43,200 nt of DNA from Nonomuraea zeae (GCF_005889725.1 NZ_VCKX01000085.1:1-43200); one strand, 5' to 3'. Positions 18,425-26,068 are shown, counted from the stretch's first letter. Program-made: numbers and translations. The notes: generated from the letters alone by a model not told the origin.

Positions 18425-19438
18425 TCACAGCAGGCTCGCCGAGATGACGGCGCGTGCACCCAGGAACATGCCCAGCTCGTCGGCCGCGACCCGCAGCGCG
18501 GCGGTCTCGGCGGCGCCGAACGGCCGGTACAGCGCCGCTTCGAGCACGACGGCGCCGGCCCGGACCGTGCGCCTCCAGCGGCCGGCCACCTGCGTGTCGA
18601 CCACGATGACGCCGTTCGGCAGGGCGAGCCTGTCCGGTGCCGCCGCCACCAGGCCGCCGAGGTCGAGCAGGTGCTTGCTCTGCCGGTAGCCGACGATGTA
18701 CTCGTCGTACGCCTGCAGCAGCCGCACCGATGGGCACCCGGCCGGCGCGGGGGCCTCCCCTGGCGCGGACCAGTAGGTGACGCCGTCCACGTCGAGGCGC
18801 TCCAGCGCGTCGCCGGCGAGACGCAGCCCGGTGGCGATGTCGGCGAGCGTGAGGCTGGACCACCACGCCAGGTCCTTCGCCGTCGCCGGACCGTGGCTGG
18901 TGAAGAACCGGCGGACCAGCTCGGCCAGCGCCGCCTCGCGCTCCAGGCTCGCCGCCCGCGGGACCCGCTCGTCGAGCAGCGCGTACGTGTGCTGCTTCCC
19001 CCGCAGCGGGCCGCTGCAGATCACCCCCTCCAGCTCGGCGTGGATGAGGATGTAGCCGAGCCGGAACCGCTCCGCGACGACGCCGTGCCGGGCGAGCGAC
19101 GCCGCGAGCTCGGCGCGGGTCAGGTGGTTCGCGCCGGCGACGGCGTCGGCGACCAGGTCCGTGGCGCGGCGCAGCAGCGGGCCGTAGAGCTCGCCCCGCC
19201 GGTAGGCATAGCCGTTGAGCACGTGCACCCGCGGCGCCGTCAGCTCCAGCAGCCAGCGCAGGTCGGCGGGGGCCACGAAGTGCCACGTCGGGCGCAACAC
19301 GTGCGTGCGCAGGATGACGCCGTCGTCGAACGCGCGATCGAGGTCCACGTCGGTGACGCCGGGGCCGAGCCGCTGGGCCACCGACCACTTCGCCGGGTGG
19401 TAGTCCTGCGACTGCACCGCGCCGAACCAGCCGACCAC
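18425..19438 (-). CDS. winged-helix DNA-binding domain protein (HTH_42 / AlkZ-like), apparently lacking its N-terminus
   Basis: 337 residues from the first available start, GTG 19438. WFGAVQSQDYHPAKWSVAQRL, LRPTWHFVAPADLRWLLELT, GKQHTYALL and FFTSHGPATAKDLAWWS are hallmarks of the HTH_42 family, which includes DNA glycosylases such as AlkZ that resolve crosslinks and many proteins of unknown role. Family members normally carry some 25 residues before the AVQAQ motif; here the frame stays open upstream of 19438 but has no start codon and reads as unrelated sequence, so the 5' end seems lost or fused at the boundary with the LysR gene (67 bp away). The protein may still be made from GTG 19438, without a clear ribosome site. 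Function uncertain. Confidence 0.7.
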   Translation of the reverse strand: MVGWFGAVQSQDYHPAKWSVAQRLGPGVTDVDLDRAFDDGVILRTHVLRPTWHFVAPADLRWLLELTAPRVHVLNGYAYRRGELYGPLLRRATDLVADAVAGANHLTRAELAASLARHGVVAERFRLGYILIHAELEGVICSGPLRGKQHTYALLDERVPRAASLEREAALAELVRRFFTSHGPATAKDLAWWSSLTLADIATGLRLAGDALERLDVDGVTYWSAPGEAPAPAGCPSVRLLQAYDEYIVGYRQSKHLLDLGGLVAAAPDRLALPNGVIVVDTQVAGRWRRTVRAGAVVLEAALYRPFGAAETAALRVAADELGMFLGARAVISASLL

Positions 19439-19505
19439 CTCGGCGGCGCCGCCGGCTTCGCGCCCTGGTCTTCGATCGGTAGGAGCGGGGCCGGGGGCGG
19501 CCGGC

Positions 19506-20435
19506 TCAGGACGCGGGAGTCCCGGGTCCTTCGTCGCGATGCCGAGCCTTCACGGCGTTCAGAGCGGTCATGAAACGGGCGAGCAGCGGGCCCACGTCCC
19601 CGGCTCGCCAGACCAGGTGCAAGGTGGTGGCGGTGCCCGCGAGCCGCCGGGCTGCCACGCCCTCCCGGTGCAGCACCCGATAGGAGTCGGCCATCACGGC
19701 GGCGCCGAAACCGGCGGCGACCAGAGCGAGGATCGTCTGAACGGTCCGGCCTCGCGCGCCGACGCGCGGCACGATGCCGGCGTGGTGGCACAACGAGGTG
19801 ATCTCGTCGTGCGCGTGGGGCGCGGATTCGCGCGGCCAGAGCACCAGGGGGATCTCGCCGAGCACGGAGACCGGTGCCGGCTCGCGGGACGTGGCGAGTG
19901 GATGCCCGGCCGGCAGGAAGAGGGTCAGCGGCTCGCGTGTCCACACTCGTGTGGCGAGACGGGCGTCGCGGACCGGCAACCGCTGCACCGCCACGTCGAG
20001 GCTTCCGTCCAGGATGCCGGCCGACATCTCGGCGTCGTCGAACAGCTCCACCAGGGACAGGTCGACGTCGGGCAGCTCGGCTCGCAGCCGGCCGAGGGCG
20101 TCGCCCAGCGCGCCGTTGATGCCCGATCCGGCGAACCCGACCGTCAGCCGGCCGGTCTTGCCCTCGGCGGCCAGGCGCACGTCGTGCAGAGCGGCATCGG
20201 CGTCGGCCAGCATGCGCACGGCCCGGCGGAGCAGCGCCTCCCCGGCGGCGGTGGGCACGAGGCCGCGCCCGTCGCGGGCGAACAACTCGGCCCCCAGGCG
20301 CCGTTCCAGCTCACGCAGCTGCCGGCTCAGGGTCGGCTGGGTCAGTCGCAGGCGGCGGGCGGCGCCGCTGATGGATCCCTCTTCGGCGATCGCGACCAGG
20401 TAACCCAGCAAGCGTAGATCCAGCCATGCCTCCAC
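19506..20435 (-). CDS. LysR family transcriptional regulator
   Basis: 309 residues. The N-terminal helix-turn-helix is complete (LGYLVAIAEEGSISGAARRLRLTQPTLSRQL, residues about 9-40), followed by a type 2 periplasmic-binding effector domain (KTGRLTVGFAGSGINGALGDAL, FLPAGHPLATS, LALVAAGFGAAVMADS). LysR proteins usually activate a divergent operon on binding a pathway metabolite. It is divergent from the racemase-RidA-aldolase operon. Start GTG 20435 lacks a Shine-Dalgarno but TAGCAT ends 7 nt upstream, so a leaderless mRNA is likely. An imperfect 11-bp inverted repeat at 20436-20462 lies directly upstream. Confidence 0.92.
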   Translation of the reverse strand: MEAWLDLRLLGYLVAIAEEGSISGAARRLRLTQPTLSRQLRELERRLGAELFARDGRGLVPTAAGEALLRRAVRMLADADAALHDVRLAAEGKTGRLTVGFAGSGINGALGDALGRLRAELPDVDLSLVELFDDAEMSAGILDGSLDVAVQRLPVRDARLATRVWTREPLTLFLPAGHPLATSREPAPVSVLGEIPLVLWPRESAPHAHDEITSLCHHAGIVPRVGARGRTVQTILALVAAGFGAAVMADSYRVLHREGVAARRLAGTATTLHLVWRAGDVGPLLARFMTALNAVKARHRDEGPGTPAS

Positions 20436-20462
20436 GGCATGGATGCTATATCGATCGATGCC
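20436..20462. promoter_or_regulatory. candidate LysR operator between lysR and the catabolic operon
   Basis: Inverted repeat GGCATGGATGC / CGATCGATGCC around TATAT, 9 of 11 positions symmetrical. It sits immediately before the lysR start, overlapping its -10-like TAGCAT, and 72 bp before the racemase-like gene: the usual place for LysR autoregulation and divergent activation. Confidence 0.55.
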
Positions 20463-20534
20463 TCGGAGTGGGCGGATGGAGCTGCTCCGTGAAGAATGAG
20501 GCCATCCCGATTTCCCCGAAAAGCCGGAGTCGTC

Positions 20535-21257
20535 GTGAAACACCTTGGAGTTCTCGCTCACAGCACGGGAGGAGCCGCCCTCTGCTTCCTCGACTTCTGC
20601 GAGGAGGGATTCCGCCGGACCGGCCGCAACGAGCATCCCGACGTCACCCTGGACAACATCGCCTTCGGGTACAGCATGCCCGCCTGGGACACCGGCGATC
20701 ACGCGACCATCCGGGGCACCCTGGCCACCAGCGCGCAGCGGCTCGCCCGGGCCGGCGCCGACTTCTTCGTCTGCCCGGACAACACCGCCCACCTGGCTCT
20801 GGAGGCGCCGGGACCGGACCTCCCGCTGCCGGGCCTGCACATCGCCGAGGTCGTCGCGGACCAGGCCGCGGCCGAGGGGCGCACCCGCGTCGGCGTGCTG
20901 GGCACCAGGTACACGATGGACGGCCCGCTCTACCCTCGGGCGCTGGCCGCCCGCGGGATCGCCGCGGAGCTGCCGGACGCCGGCGACCGCGACCTCGTCA
21001 ACGAGGTCATCTTCAAGGAGCTGGTGAACGGCGTGATCAGCGACGCGTCGCGCCAGGAGTACCTGCGCGTCATCGAACGGCTGGCCGACCGGGGCTGTGA
21101 CGCGGTCGCGCTCGTCTGCACCGAGATCCCCTTGCTGATCACGCCCGAGGTCTCTCCCCTGCCGACGCTGGATTCGACCCGCCTGCTGGCCCGCGCGGCC
21201 TACGACGTCGCCGTCGGCGAGCGGGCGATGCCCGGCTGGCGCGGTGGCCCTCGATGA
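20535..21257 (+). CDS. Asp/Glu racemase superfamily protein with altered active site
   Basis: 240 residues. MKHLGVLAHSTGGAALCFLDF, VVADQAAAEGRTRVGVLGTRYTMDGPLY and ALVCTEIPLLI match the aspartate/glutamate racemase family (YgeA/RacD type). These enzymes use two Cys as acid-base pair; the second is here (LVCTE) but the first, in the motif PCNTAH, is replaced by Asp (CPDNTAH). Asymmetric members act as one-stereoisomer racemases, isomerases or decarboxylases, so plain racemase activity should not be assumed. Start GTG 20535 gives the normal N-terminus and has CGGAG upstream. First gene of a five-gene operon, overlapping ridA by 4 bp and controlled presumably by the divergent LysR. Confidence 0.83.
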   Translation: MKHLGVLAHSTGGAALCFLDFCEEGFRRTGRNEHPDVTLDNIAFGYSMPAWDTGDHATIRGTLATSAQRLARAGADFFVCPDNTAHLALEAPGPDLPLPGLHIAEVVADQAAAEGRTRVGVLGTRYTMDGPLYPRALAARGIAAELPDAGDRDLVNEVIFKELVNGVISDASRQEYLRVIERLADRGCDAVALVCTEIPLLITPEVSPLPTLDSTRLLARAAYDVAVGERAMPGWRGGPR

Positions 21258-21730
21258 GCCACCGGACGATGTCACATCCCGAACGGCGACTCGCGGAGCT
21301 GGGGCTGACGCTGCCGGAGGTCGTCCCCCCGGTCGCGGCCTACGTGCCCGCCGTGGGCAGCGGTGCGCACGTCTACGTCTCGGGCCAGGTGCCGCTGCGG
21401 GAGGGGCGGCTGATCGCGGCCGGCCGGCTCGGCGACACGGTCGGCGTGGAGCTCGCCTACGAGTGCGCGCGCCAGTGCGCGCTGAACGCGCTGGCGGCGC
21501 TGAAGGCGGAGATCGGCGATCTGGCGGCGGTGGCACGGGTGGTCAAGGCCCTGGTGTTCGTCGCGTCCACCGCCGATTTCACCCAGCATCCGCAGGTCGG
21601 CGACGGGGCCTCGGACCTGCTCCGCGAGCTGTTCGGCGACGCCGGACGGCACGCCCGCTCGGCGGTCGGGGTGCCGTCGCTGCCGCTGGGCTCACCGGTC
21701 GAGCTGGAACTGCTGGTCGAGATCCGCTGA
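21254..21730 (+). CDS. RidA family protein (possible enamine/imine or aminomuconate-type deaminase)
   Basis: 158 residues, YjgF/YER057c/UK114 fold: YVSGQVPLREGRLIAAGRLGD, CALNALAALKAEIGDLAAVARVVKALVFV, and HARSAVGVPSLPLGSPVELELLVEIR. The Arg of HARS aligns with the catalytic Arg105 of E. coli RidA, so deaminase activity is plausible. 2-Aminomuconate deaminases of some aromatic pathways also belong to this family; placed before acetaldehyde dehydrogenase, aldolase and hydratase genes, such a role is tempting but unproven. ATGA overlap with the racemase-like gene; a second in-frame ATG lies at 21269. Confidence 0.88.
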   Translation: MSHRTMSHPERRLAELGLTLPEVVPPVAAYVPAVGSGAHVYVSGQVPLREGRLIAAGRLGDTVGVELAYECARQCALNALAALKAEIGDLAAVARVVKALVFVASTADFTQHPQVGDGASDLLRELFGDAGRHARSAVGVPSLPLGSPVELELLVEIR

Positions 21731-21826
21731 CCGGCCCGCGGCTGAGCCCGCGAATCCTTGACCCCCGGGGGCCGCCGGCCCGCGGGGACGGCAACACTTC
21801 TCCGTCACGAAGGAGGGCGCGCACGC

Positions 21827-22702
21827 ATGCCCGCGAAAGTCCCGGCGGCGATCGTCGGTTCAGGCAACATCGGAACGGATCTGCTCTACAAGTTGCGCCG
21901 GTCGGAGCTCGTCGATCCGCGTTTCATGATCGGCATCGACCCCGGCAGCGAGGGCCTGCGGCGAGCCAAGGACCTCGGCGTCGAGGTGTCCGCGGAGGGC
22001 GTCGACTGGCTGCTCGCCCGGCCGGACCGGCCCCCGCTGGTCTTCGAGGCGACCTCGGCGAAGGTCCACGCCGCCGCCGCGCCCCGCTACGAGGCCGCCG
22101 GGATCACCGCGATCGACCTGACCCCCGCGTCGGTCGGCCCCTGGGTCGTGCCCGCGGTCAACCTCGACGACCATCTGCAGGCGCCGAACCTCAACATGGT
22201 CAGCTGCGCGGGGCAGGCCACCATCCCCCTCCTGCACGCGATCGACCAGGTCGCCGACGTCTCGTACGGCGAGATCGTCGCCACCATCGCCGGCGCCAGT
22301 GCCGGTCCGGGCACCCGGTGGAATCTCAGCGAGTTCGGCGAGAAGACCGCGCAGGCCCTGACCGCCGTCGCCGGAGCGGACGAGGCCAAGGCGTTCTCGC
22401 TGATCAACCCGGCCGAGCCGCCCATGGTCATGCGCGACACCGTCTACGCGAGAGTTCGCCGGAGTGACGCCGGCCGGATCGAGGACGCCGTGCGGGAGAC
22501 GGTGGCGAAAGTCCGGCGCTACGTGCCGGGTTACCGGCTGCGACTCGTCGAGATCGACGGGGACCTGGTCACCGTCATGGTGCAGGTGGAGGGCGCCGGC
22601 GACTTCCTGCCCGCCTACGCCGGCAACCTCGACATCATCACCGCCGCCGCGGTCGCCGTCGCCGAACGGATCGCGGAGAAGACCCTGGGAGCCGCCCGAT
22701 GA
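21827..22702 (+). CDS. acetaldehyde dehydrogenase (acylating), DmpF/MhpF family
   Basis: 291 residues. Oxidises acetaldehyde (or propanal) to acyl-CoA with NAD, usually channelled from the partner aldolase. Rossmann motif AIVGSGNIGTDLLYKL at the start, catalytic Cys in NMVSCAGQATIP, then SAGPGTRWNLSEF, INPAEPPMVMRDTVYA and LPAYAGNLDIITAAAVA, all as in DmpF. It is about 20 residues shorter than DmpF through loss of a loop before VMVQVEG. ATG 21827 has AAGGAGGG at good distance. It overlaps the aldolase gene by 4 bp, the arrangement seen for the physical aldolase-dehydrogenase complex. Confidence 0.92.
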   Translation: MPAKVPAAIVGSGNIGTDLLYKLRRSELVDPRFMIGIDPGSEGLRRAKDLGVEVSAEGVDWLLARPDRPPLVFEATSAKVHAAAAPRYEAAGITAIDLTPASVGPWVVPAVNLDDHLQAPNLNMVSCAGQATIPLLHAIDQVADVSYGEIVATIAGASAGPGTRWNLSEFGEKTAQALTAVAGADEAKAFSLINPAEPPMVMRDTVYARVRRSDAGRIEDAVRETVAKVRRYVPGYRLRLVEIDGDLVTVMVQVEGAGDFLPAYAGNLDIITAAAVAVAERIAEKTLGAAR

Positions 22703-23703
22703 TCACTCTCGTGGACACCAGCCTGCGCGACGGCATGAGCAGCGTCTCGCACCAGTTCACCCCGGAACAGGTCGGCGCGGTGGCCGGGGGCCTCGACCGG
22801 GCGGGCGTCCGGGTCATCGAGGTCGCCCACGGCATCGGCATCGGCGCCTCCTCGATCCAGTACGGGTTCGCCGCCGCGACGGACGTCGAGTACGTACGGG
22901 CCGCCGTCGCCGCGGTTGACCGGGCGGACATCGCCGTCCTGTACGTGCCGGGGATCTCGACGCTCCCGGCCCTGGACGCCGTCCGGGACGCGGGGGCGAG
23001 CACCGTACGGGTCGCCACGCACTGCACCGAGGCCGACTGCGCCGAGCAGCCGATCCGCCACGCCCGCGACCACGGCATGCGCGTGATGAGCTTCCTGATG
23101 ATGAGCCACAAGCTCGAACCCGCGGCTCTCGCCGAGCAGGCCGCCAAGCTGGACTCCTACGGCGCGCAGGTGATCTACGTGGTCGACTCCGCGGGCGCGC
23201 TCGTGCCCGGTTCCGCCGGAGCCCGCGTCGCCGCGCTGCGCGACGCGGTCCAGGCCGACATCGGCTTCCACGCCCACAACAACCTGGGCGTGGGCATCGG
23301 CAACGCGCTCGCCGCGGTCGAGAACGGCGCGACGTACATCGACGGGTCGCTGCGGGGTCTGGGAGCCAGCGCCGGCAACGCCCAGACGGAGGCTCTCGCG
23401 GCGGCGCTGGAACGAGCCGGGCACCATCCGGGAGTCGACGTCCTCGCACTGATCGAGGTCGCCGAGCACGTCATCGCGCCGTTGATGACCGAACCGCAGA
23501 TCATCGACGAGACCGCGCTCCTGCTCGGCTACGCCGGTCTCTACTCCACCTTCTTCCACCCGGCCAAGCGCGCCGCCGGCAAGTACGGCCTGCCCGTGCG
23601 CGAGCTCCTCCTGGAGCTGGGCCGGCGCGAGGTCATCGGAGGCCAGGAGGACATGATCATCGACGTGGCGGCGGAGCTTTCGAGCCGCGAGCGGAGCGCC
23701 TGA
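22699..23703 (+). CDS. 4-hydroxy-2-oxovalerate aldolase family protein (DmpG/MhpE type)
   Basis: 334 residues. The family splits 4-hydroxy-2-oxoacids to pyruvate and an aldehyde using a divalent metal. Seen: LVDTSLRDGM with the metal Asp and essential Arg, VIEVAHGIGIGASSIQYGF, RVATHCTEAD, MSFLMMSHKL, metal ligands in GFHAHNNLG, GYAGLYSTF with the conserved Tyr, and VGGQEDMIID. The His after LRDGM, the catalytic base in BphI/DmpG (LRDGMHAIRHQ), is Ser here (LRDGMSSVSHQ). That change in an otherwise well-kept protein suggests altered chemistry or substrate. ATGA overlap with the dehydrogenase gene; the hydratase gene starts 3 bp after its stop. Confidence 0.88.
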   Translation: MITLVDTSLRDGMSSVSHQFTPEQVGAVAGGLDRAGVRVIEVAHGIGIGASSIQYGFAAATDVEYVRAAVAAVDRADIAVLYVPGISTLPALDAVRDAGASTVRVATHCTEADCAEQPIRHARDHGMRVMSFLMMSHKLEPAALAEQAAKLDSYGAQVIYVVDSAGALVPGSAGARVAALRDAVQADIGFHAHNNLGVGIGNALAAVENGATYIDGSLRGLGASAGNAQTEALAAALERAGHHPGVDVLALIEVAEHVIAPLMTEPQIIDETALLLGYAGLYSTFFHPAKRAAGKYGLPVRELLLELGRREVIGGQEDMIIDVAAELSSRERSA

Positions 23704-23706
23704 GCG

Positions 23707-24504
23707 ATGAGGTCCGCCGAGATCCGGGAGGCGGCCGCCGCGCTGCTCGGCGCCCACCGGTCGGGCACGCCGATTCCGCCCCTGAGCACCACCTACCCCG
23801 GCGCGACGATCGCCGACGCCTACCGGATCCAGCAGGAGCAGGTGCGGTCCTGGACCGAGGCCGGCGACGAGGTCCGCGGCCACAAGATCGGCCTGGTCTC
23901 GGCCGCGATCCGGCGGCAGATGGGCGTCCACGAGCCGGACTACGGCCTGTTGACCGCGAGCATGTTCCACCCGGAGCACCTGCCGGTCCCCGCCCGCAGG
24001 TTCATCCAGCCCCGGATCGAGCCGGAGATCGCCTTCGTCCTGGACGCCCCTCTCCGGGGACCCGGCGTGACCGTCGGCGACGCCCGCAGGGCGGTGCGGC
24101 ACCTGCTGCCGGCACTTGAGATCGTCGACTCCCGGATCCGGGACTGGAAGATCTCGATCGTCGACACGATCGCCGACAACGCGTCGTCCGGGGCGGCGAT
24201 CCTCGGAGGCACGCCGATCGATCCGGCCGACGTCGACCTGCGGTCCGCGAGCTGCGCGCTGCTCAAGAACGGCACGATCGCCGAAACCGGCACGGGGGCG
24301 GCGGTCCTCGGCACGCCGTTCAACGCGCTGGCCTGGCTGGCGAACGCCGTCGGCGCGCTGGGGGTGACGCTGGAGGCAGGCCAGGTCGTGCTGTCCGGCT
24401 CCATCACCAGGACCGTCGCGATCGCGCCGGGCGACCGCGTCACGGCGGACTTCCCCGGGATCGGCCGGGTGACGGCGGTGCTGGCCGGGGAGGACCCGCC
24501 CTGA
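23707..24504 (+). CDS. 2-keto-4-pentenoate hydratase / 4-oxalocrotonate decarboxylase family protein
   Basis: 265 residues, FAH-related MhpD/DmpE/DmpH family. GHKIGLVSAAIRRQMGV, the metal-binding EPEIAF motif near residue 116, LEIVDSRIRDWKISIVDTIADN, and LKNGTIAETGTGAAVLG are diagnostic. Hydratases make 4-hydroxy-2-oxovalerate, the aldolase substrate; decarboxylases of the same family act one step earlier, and sequence inspection alone does not separate them. Last gene of the operon, 3 bp after the aldolase; it ends 41 bp before the convergent WYL regulator gene. No ring-cleavage dioxygenase is in the window. Confidence 0.88.
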   Translation: MRSAEIREAAAALLGAHRSGTPIPPLSTTYPGATIADAYRIQQEQVRSWTEAGDEVRGHKIGLVSAAIRRQMGVHEPDYGLLTASMFHPEHLPVPARRFIQPRIEPEIAFVLDAPLRGPGVTVGDARRAVRHLLPALEIVDSRIRDWKISIVDTIADNASSGAAILGGTPIDPADVDLRSASCALLKNGTIAETGTGAAVLGTPFNALAWLANAVGALGVTLEAGQVVLSGSITRTVAIAPGDRVTADFPGIGRVTAVLAGEDPP

Positions 24505-24545
24505 CAGGCCGGTTTGCGGACACCGCCGGGCGGGCGCCGCTCTGA

Positions 24546-25514
24546 TCACCCTCCGTAGCGGGCGACGATCGCGGCGGCGCGGTCGCGCAGCGAGTCGCGC
24601 AACCACTGCGGGGCCAGGGCCTCCGCGCTCGTGGAGAGCTGCCACAGCGCCCATTCGGCGTGTCTGTGGTCTTGGAAAGTCACCTCCAGCCGCAGCCGGC
24701 CGTCCGGGTCGGCTTCTTCGGAGAGGACGGCCAGCGCGGTGCCCACCAGGTCCTCCCGCCGCGCCGGGTCCATCCGTACCAGCACGGTCACCTGGTCGCC
24801 GCCGGTCCGGAACCGCGTGCTGCGCTCCTGCCAGGCCCGGTCCAGATCGACCCGGTCCGGTCGCTGTGCGGGCTCGGCGAGCTCCTGGGCGGTCAGGATC
24901 CGCGACAGCCGGTACGTGCGGTCCGCGCCGGACCTCGTGGCCAGCAGGTAGCCGCGGTCACGCACGGTGACCAGGCCGATCGGGTCCACCGTGCGCCACT
25001 CCGGGGTCTGGTTCACGGCCGCGTAGTGGATGCGCAGCTTGTGCCCGGCCAGCACCGCGCGCAGGACCTCGGCCACGATGGTGTCCGGCGCCTCCTCGGC
25101 GACCAGCCGGCGCGAGAGGAGGTCGATCTCCGGGTCGATGAGCAGTCGCTCGGCCGCGCCGGCCGCGGTGTCCCGGTAGCTTTCGGGCAGCGCGTCGACC
25201 ACCTTGAGCATCGCCGAGGCGAGCGCCGAGCCGAGGCCGAACGCCTGCGCGCCGCGCCGCGATCCGGCGACCAGCAGGGCCAGGGCCTCGTCGTGGTTCA
25301 GCCCGGTGAGCTCGGTCCGGAAGCCGGGCAACAACGCGAACCCGCCGTGCCGGCCGCGTTCGGCGTAGACCGGGACACCGGCCGCGGACAGCGCCTCGAT
25401 GTCGCGCAGCACGGTGCGGGTGGACACCTCCAGCTCCCGTGCCAGCGCGGTCGCCGGCAGCCGGCCGTGCTGCCGCAGCAGCAGCACCAGCGAGACCAAC
25501 CGGTCGGCGCGCAT
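24546..25514 (-). CDS. WYL-domain transcriptional regulator (DeoR/YafY type)
   Basis: 322 residues. N-terminal DeoR-like winged helix (ADRLVSLVLLLRQHGRLPATALARELEVSTRTVLRDIEAL), then GVPVYAERGRHGGFALLPGF and a WYL domain (LRIHYAAVNQTPEWRTVDPIGLV, RGYLLATRSGADRTYRLSRI) and a WCX C-terminus. WYL domains sense small ligands or nucleic acids. ATG 25514 has no Shine-Dalgarno, but TAGGGT ends 6 nt upstream, so the mRNA is probably leaderless. It is divergent from a second ridA gene and a perfect 10-bp inverted repeat lies 18 bp upstream, the likely shared operator. Confidence 0.92.
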   Translation of the reverse strand: MRADRLVSLVLLLRQHGRLPATALARELEVSTRTVLRDIEALSAAGVPVYAERGRHGGFALLPGFRTELTGLNHDEALALLVAGSRRGAQAFGLGSALASAMLKVVDALPESYRDTAAGAAERLLIDPEIDLLSRRLVAEEAPDTIVAEVLRAVLAGHKLRIHYAAVNQTPEWRTVDPIGLVTVRDRGYLLATRSGADRTYRLSRILTAQELAEPAQRPDRVDLDRAWQERSTRFRTGGDQVTVLVRMDPARREDLVGTALAVLSEEADPDGRLRLEVTFQDHRHAEWALWQLSTSAEALAPQWLRDSLRDRAAAIVARYGG

Positions 25515-25531
25515 CCGAAAACCCTACAGAA

Positions 25532-25556
25532 ATACACGACACAGGATGTCGTGTAT
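25532..25556. promoter_or_regulatory. operator between WYL regulator and ridA2
   Basis: Perfect inverted repeat ATACACGACA-N5-TGTCGTGTAT in the intergenic region of the divergent pair, 17 bp clear of the WYL start and about 70 bp upstream of ridA2. Symmetry and position fit the binding site of the WYL regulator; no other regulator gene adjoins it. Confidence 0.75.
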
Positions 25557-25627
25557 GCGCTGCCAAGCTCATCGACGCGACCACAGAGATGGACGCACGT
25601 CATGGTGACGAGTCGAATGGAGCTGAT

Positions 25628-26029
25628 GTGGCAATGGAGCGAACGGCGGTCAACCCGTGGGCGTGGTCGGTGGAGCTGGGATACAACCAGGGTGAGATCG
25701 TCTCCGGGCAGGCAAGGACCCTGTACTGTGCCGGGCAGACCGCGATGAGCGGCGAGGGCAAGCCCCAGCACGCCGGTGACATGGCGGCGCAGCTGGCGCT
25801 GAGCCTCGACAACCTGGAGGCCGTGCTCGGCGAGGGCGGCATGTCCCTCGCGAACCTCGTCCGGCTCAACGTCTACACCACCGACGTCGATGGGCTCTTC
25901 GAGCACTACGGCGTGCTGGCCTCGCGGCTGGGCGCCGCCGGGGTGGCACCGTCCACCACGATGCTCGGGGTGACCCGGCTGGCGATCCCCGACCTGATGG
26001 TCGAGCTTGAGGGGACCGCCGTCGCGTGA
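25628..26029 (+). CDS. RidA family protein 2, lacking the catalytic Arg
   Basis: 133 residues, YjgF-type fold: GEIVSGQARTLYCAGQTAMS, MAAQLALSLDNLEAVLGEGGMSLANLVRLNVYTTDV, and APSTTMLGVTRLAIPDLMVELE. At the position of E. coli Arg105 (PARS) it has PSTT, so it belongs with Rid subgroups that lack that Arg and probably do not deaminate imines. Start: GTG 25628 has GGAG 5 nt upstream; ATG 25634 is nearly equal. Divergent from the WYL regulator with a shared palindrome, and followed by a strong hairpin, so a one-gene unit. Different from the first RidA in the operon at 21254. Confidence 0.88.
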   Translation: MAMERTAVNPWAWSVELGYNQGEIVSGQARTLYCAGQTAMSGEGKPQHAGDMAAQLALSLDNLEAVLGEGGMSLANLVRLNVYTTDVDGLFEHYGVLASRLGAAGVAPSTTMLGVTRLAIPDLMVELEGTAVA

Positions 26030-26038
26030 CGTGACCCC

Positions 26039-26068
26039 GCCGCCTCCGGCAGTCCTGCCGGAGGCGGC
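26039..26068 (+). terminator. hairpin terminator after ridA2
   Basis: Perfect 13-bp stem GCCGCCTCCGGCA / TGCCGGAGGCGGC with GTCC loop, starting 10 nt after the ridA2 stop; no T-run. Confidence 0.8.
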
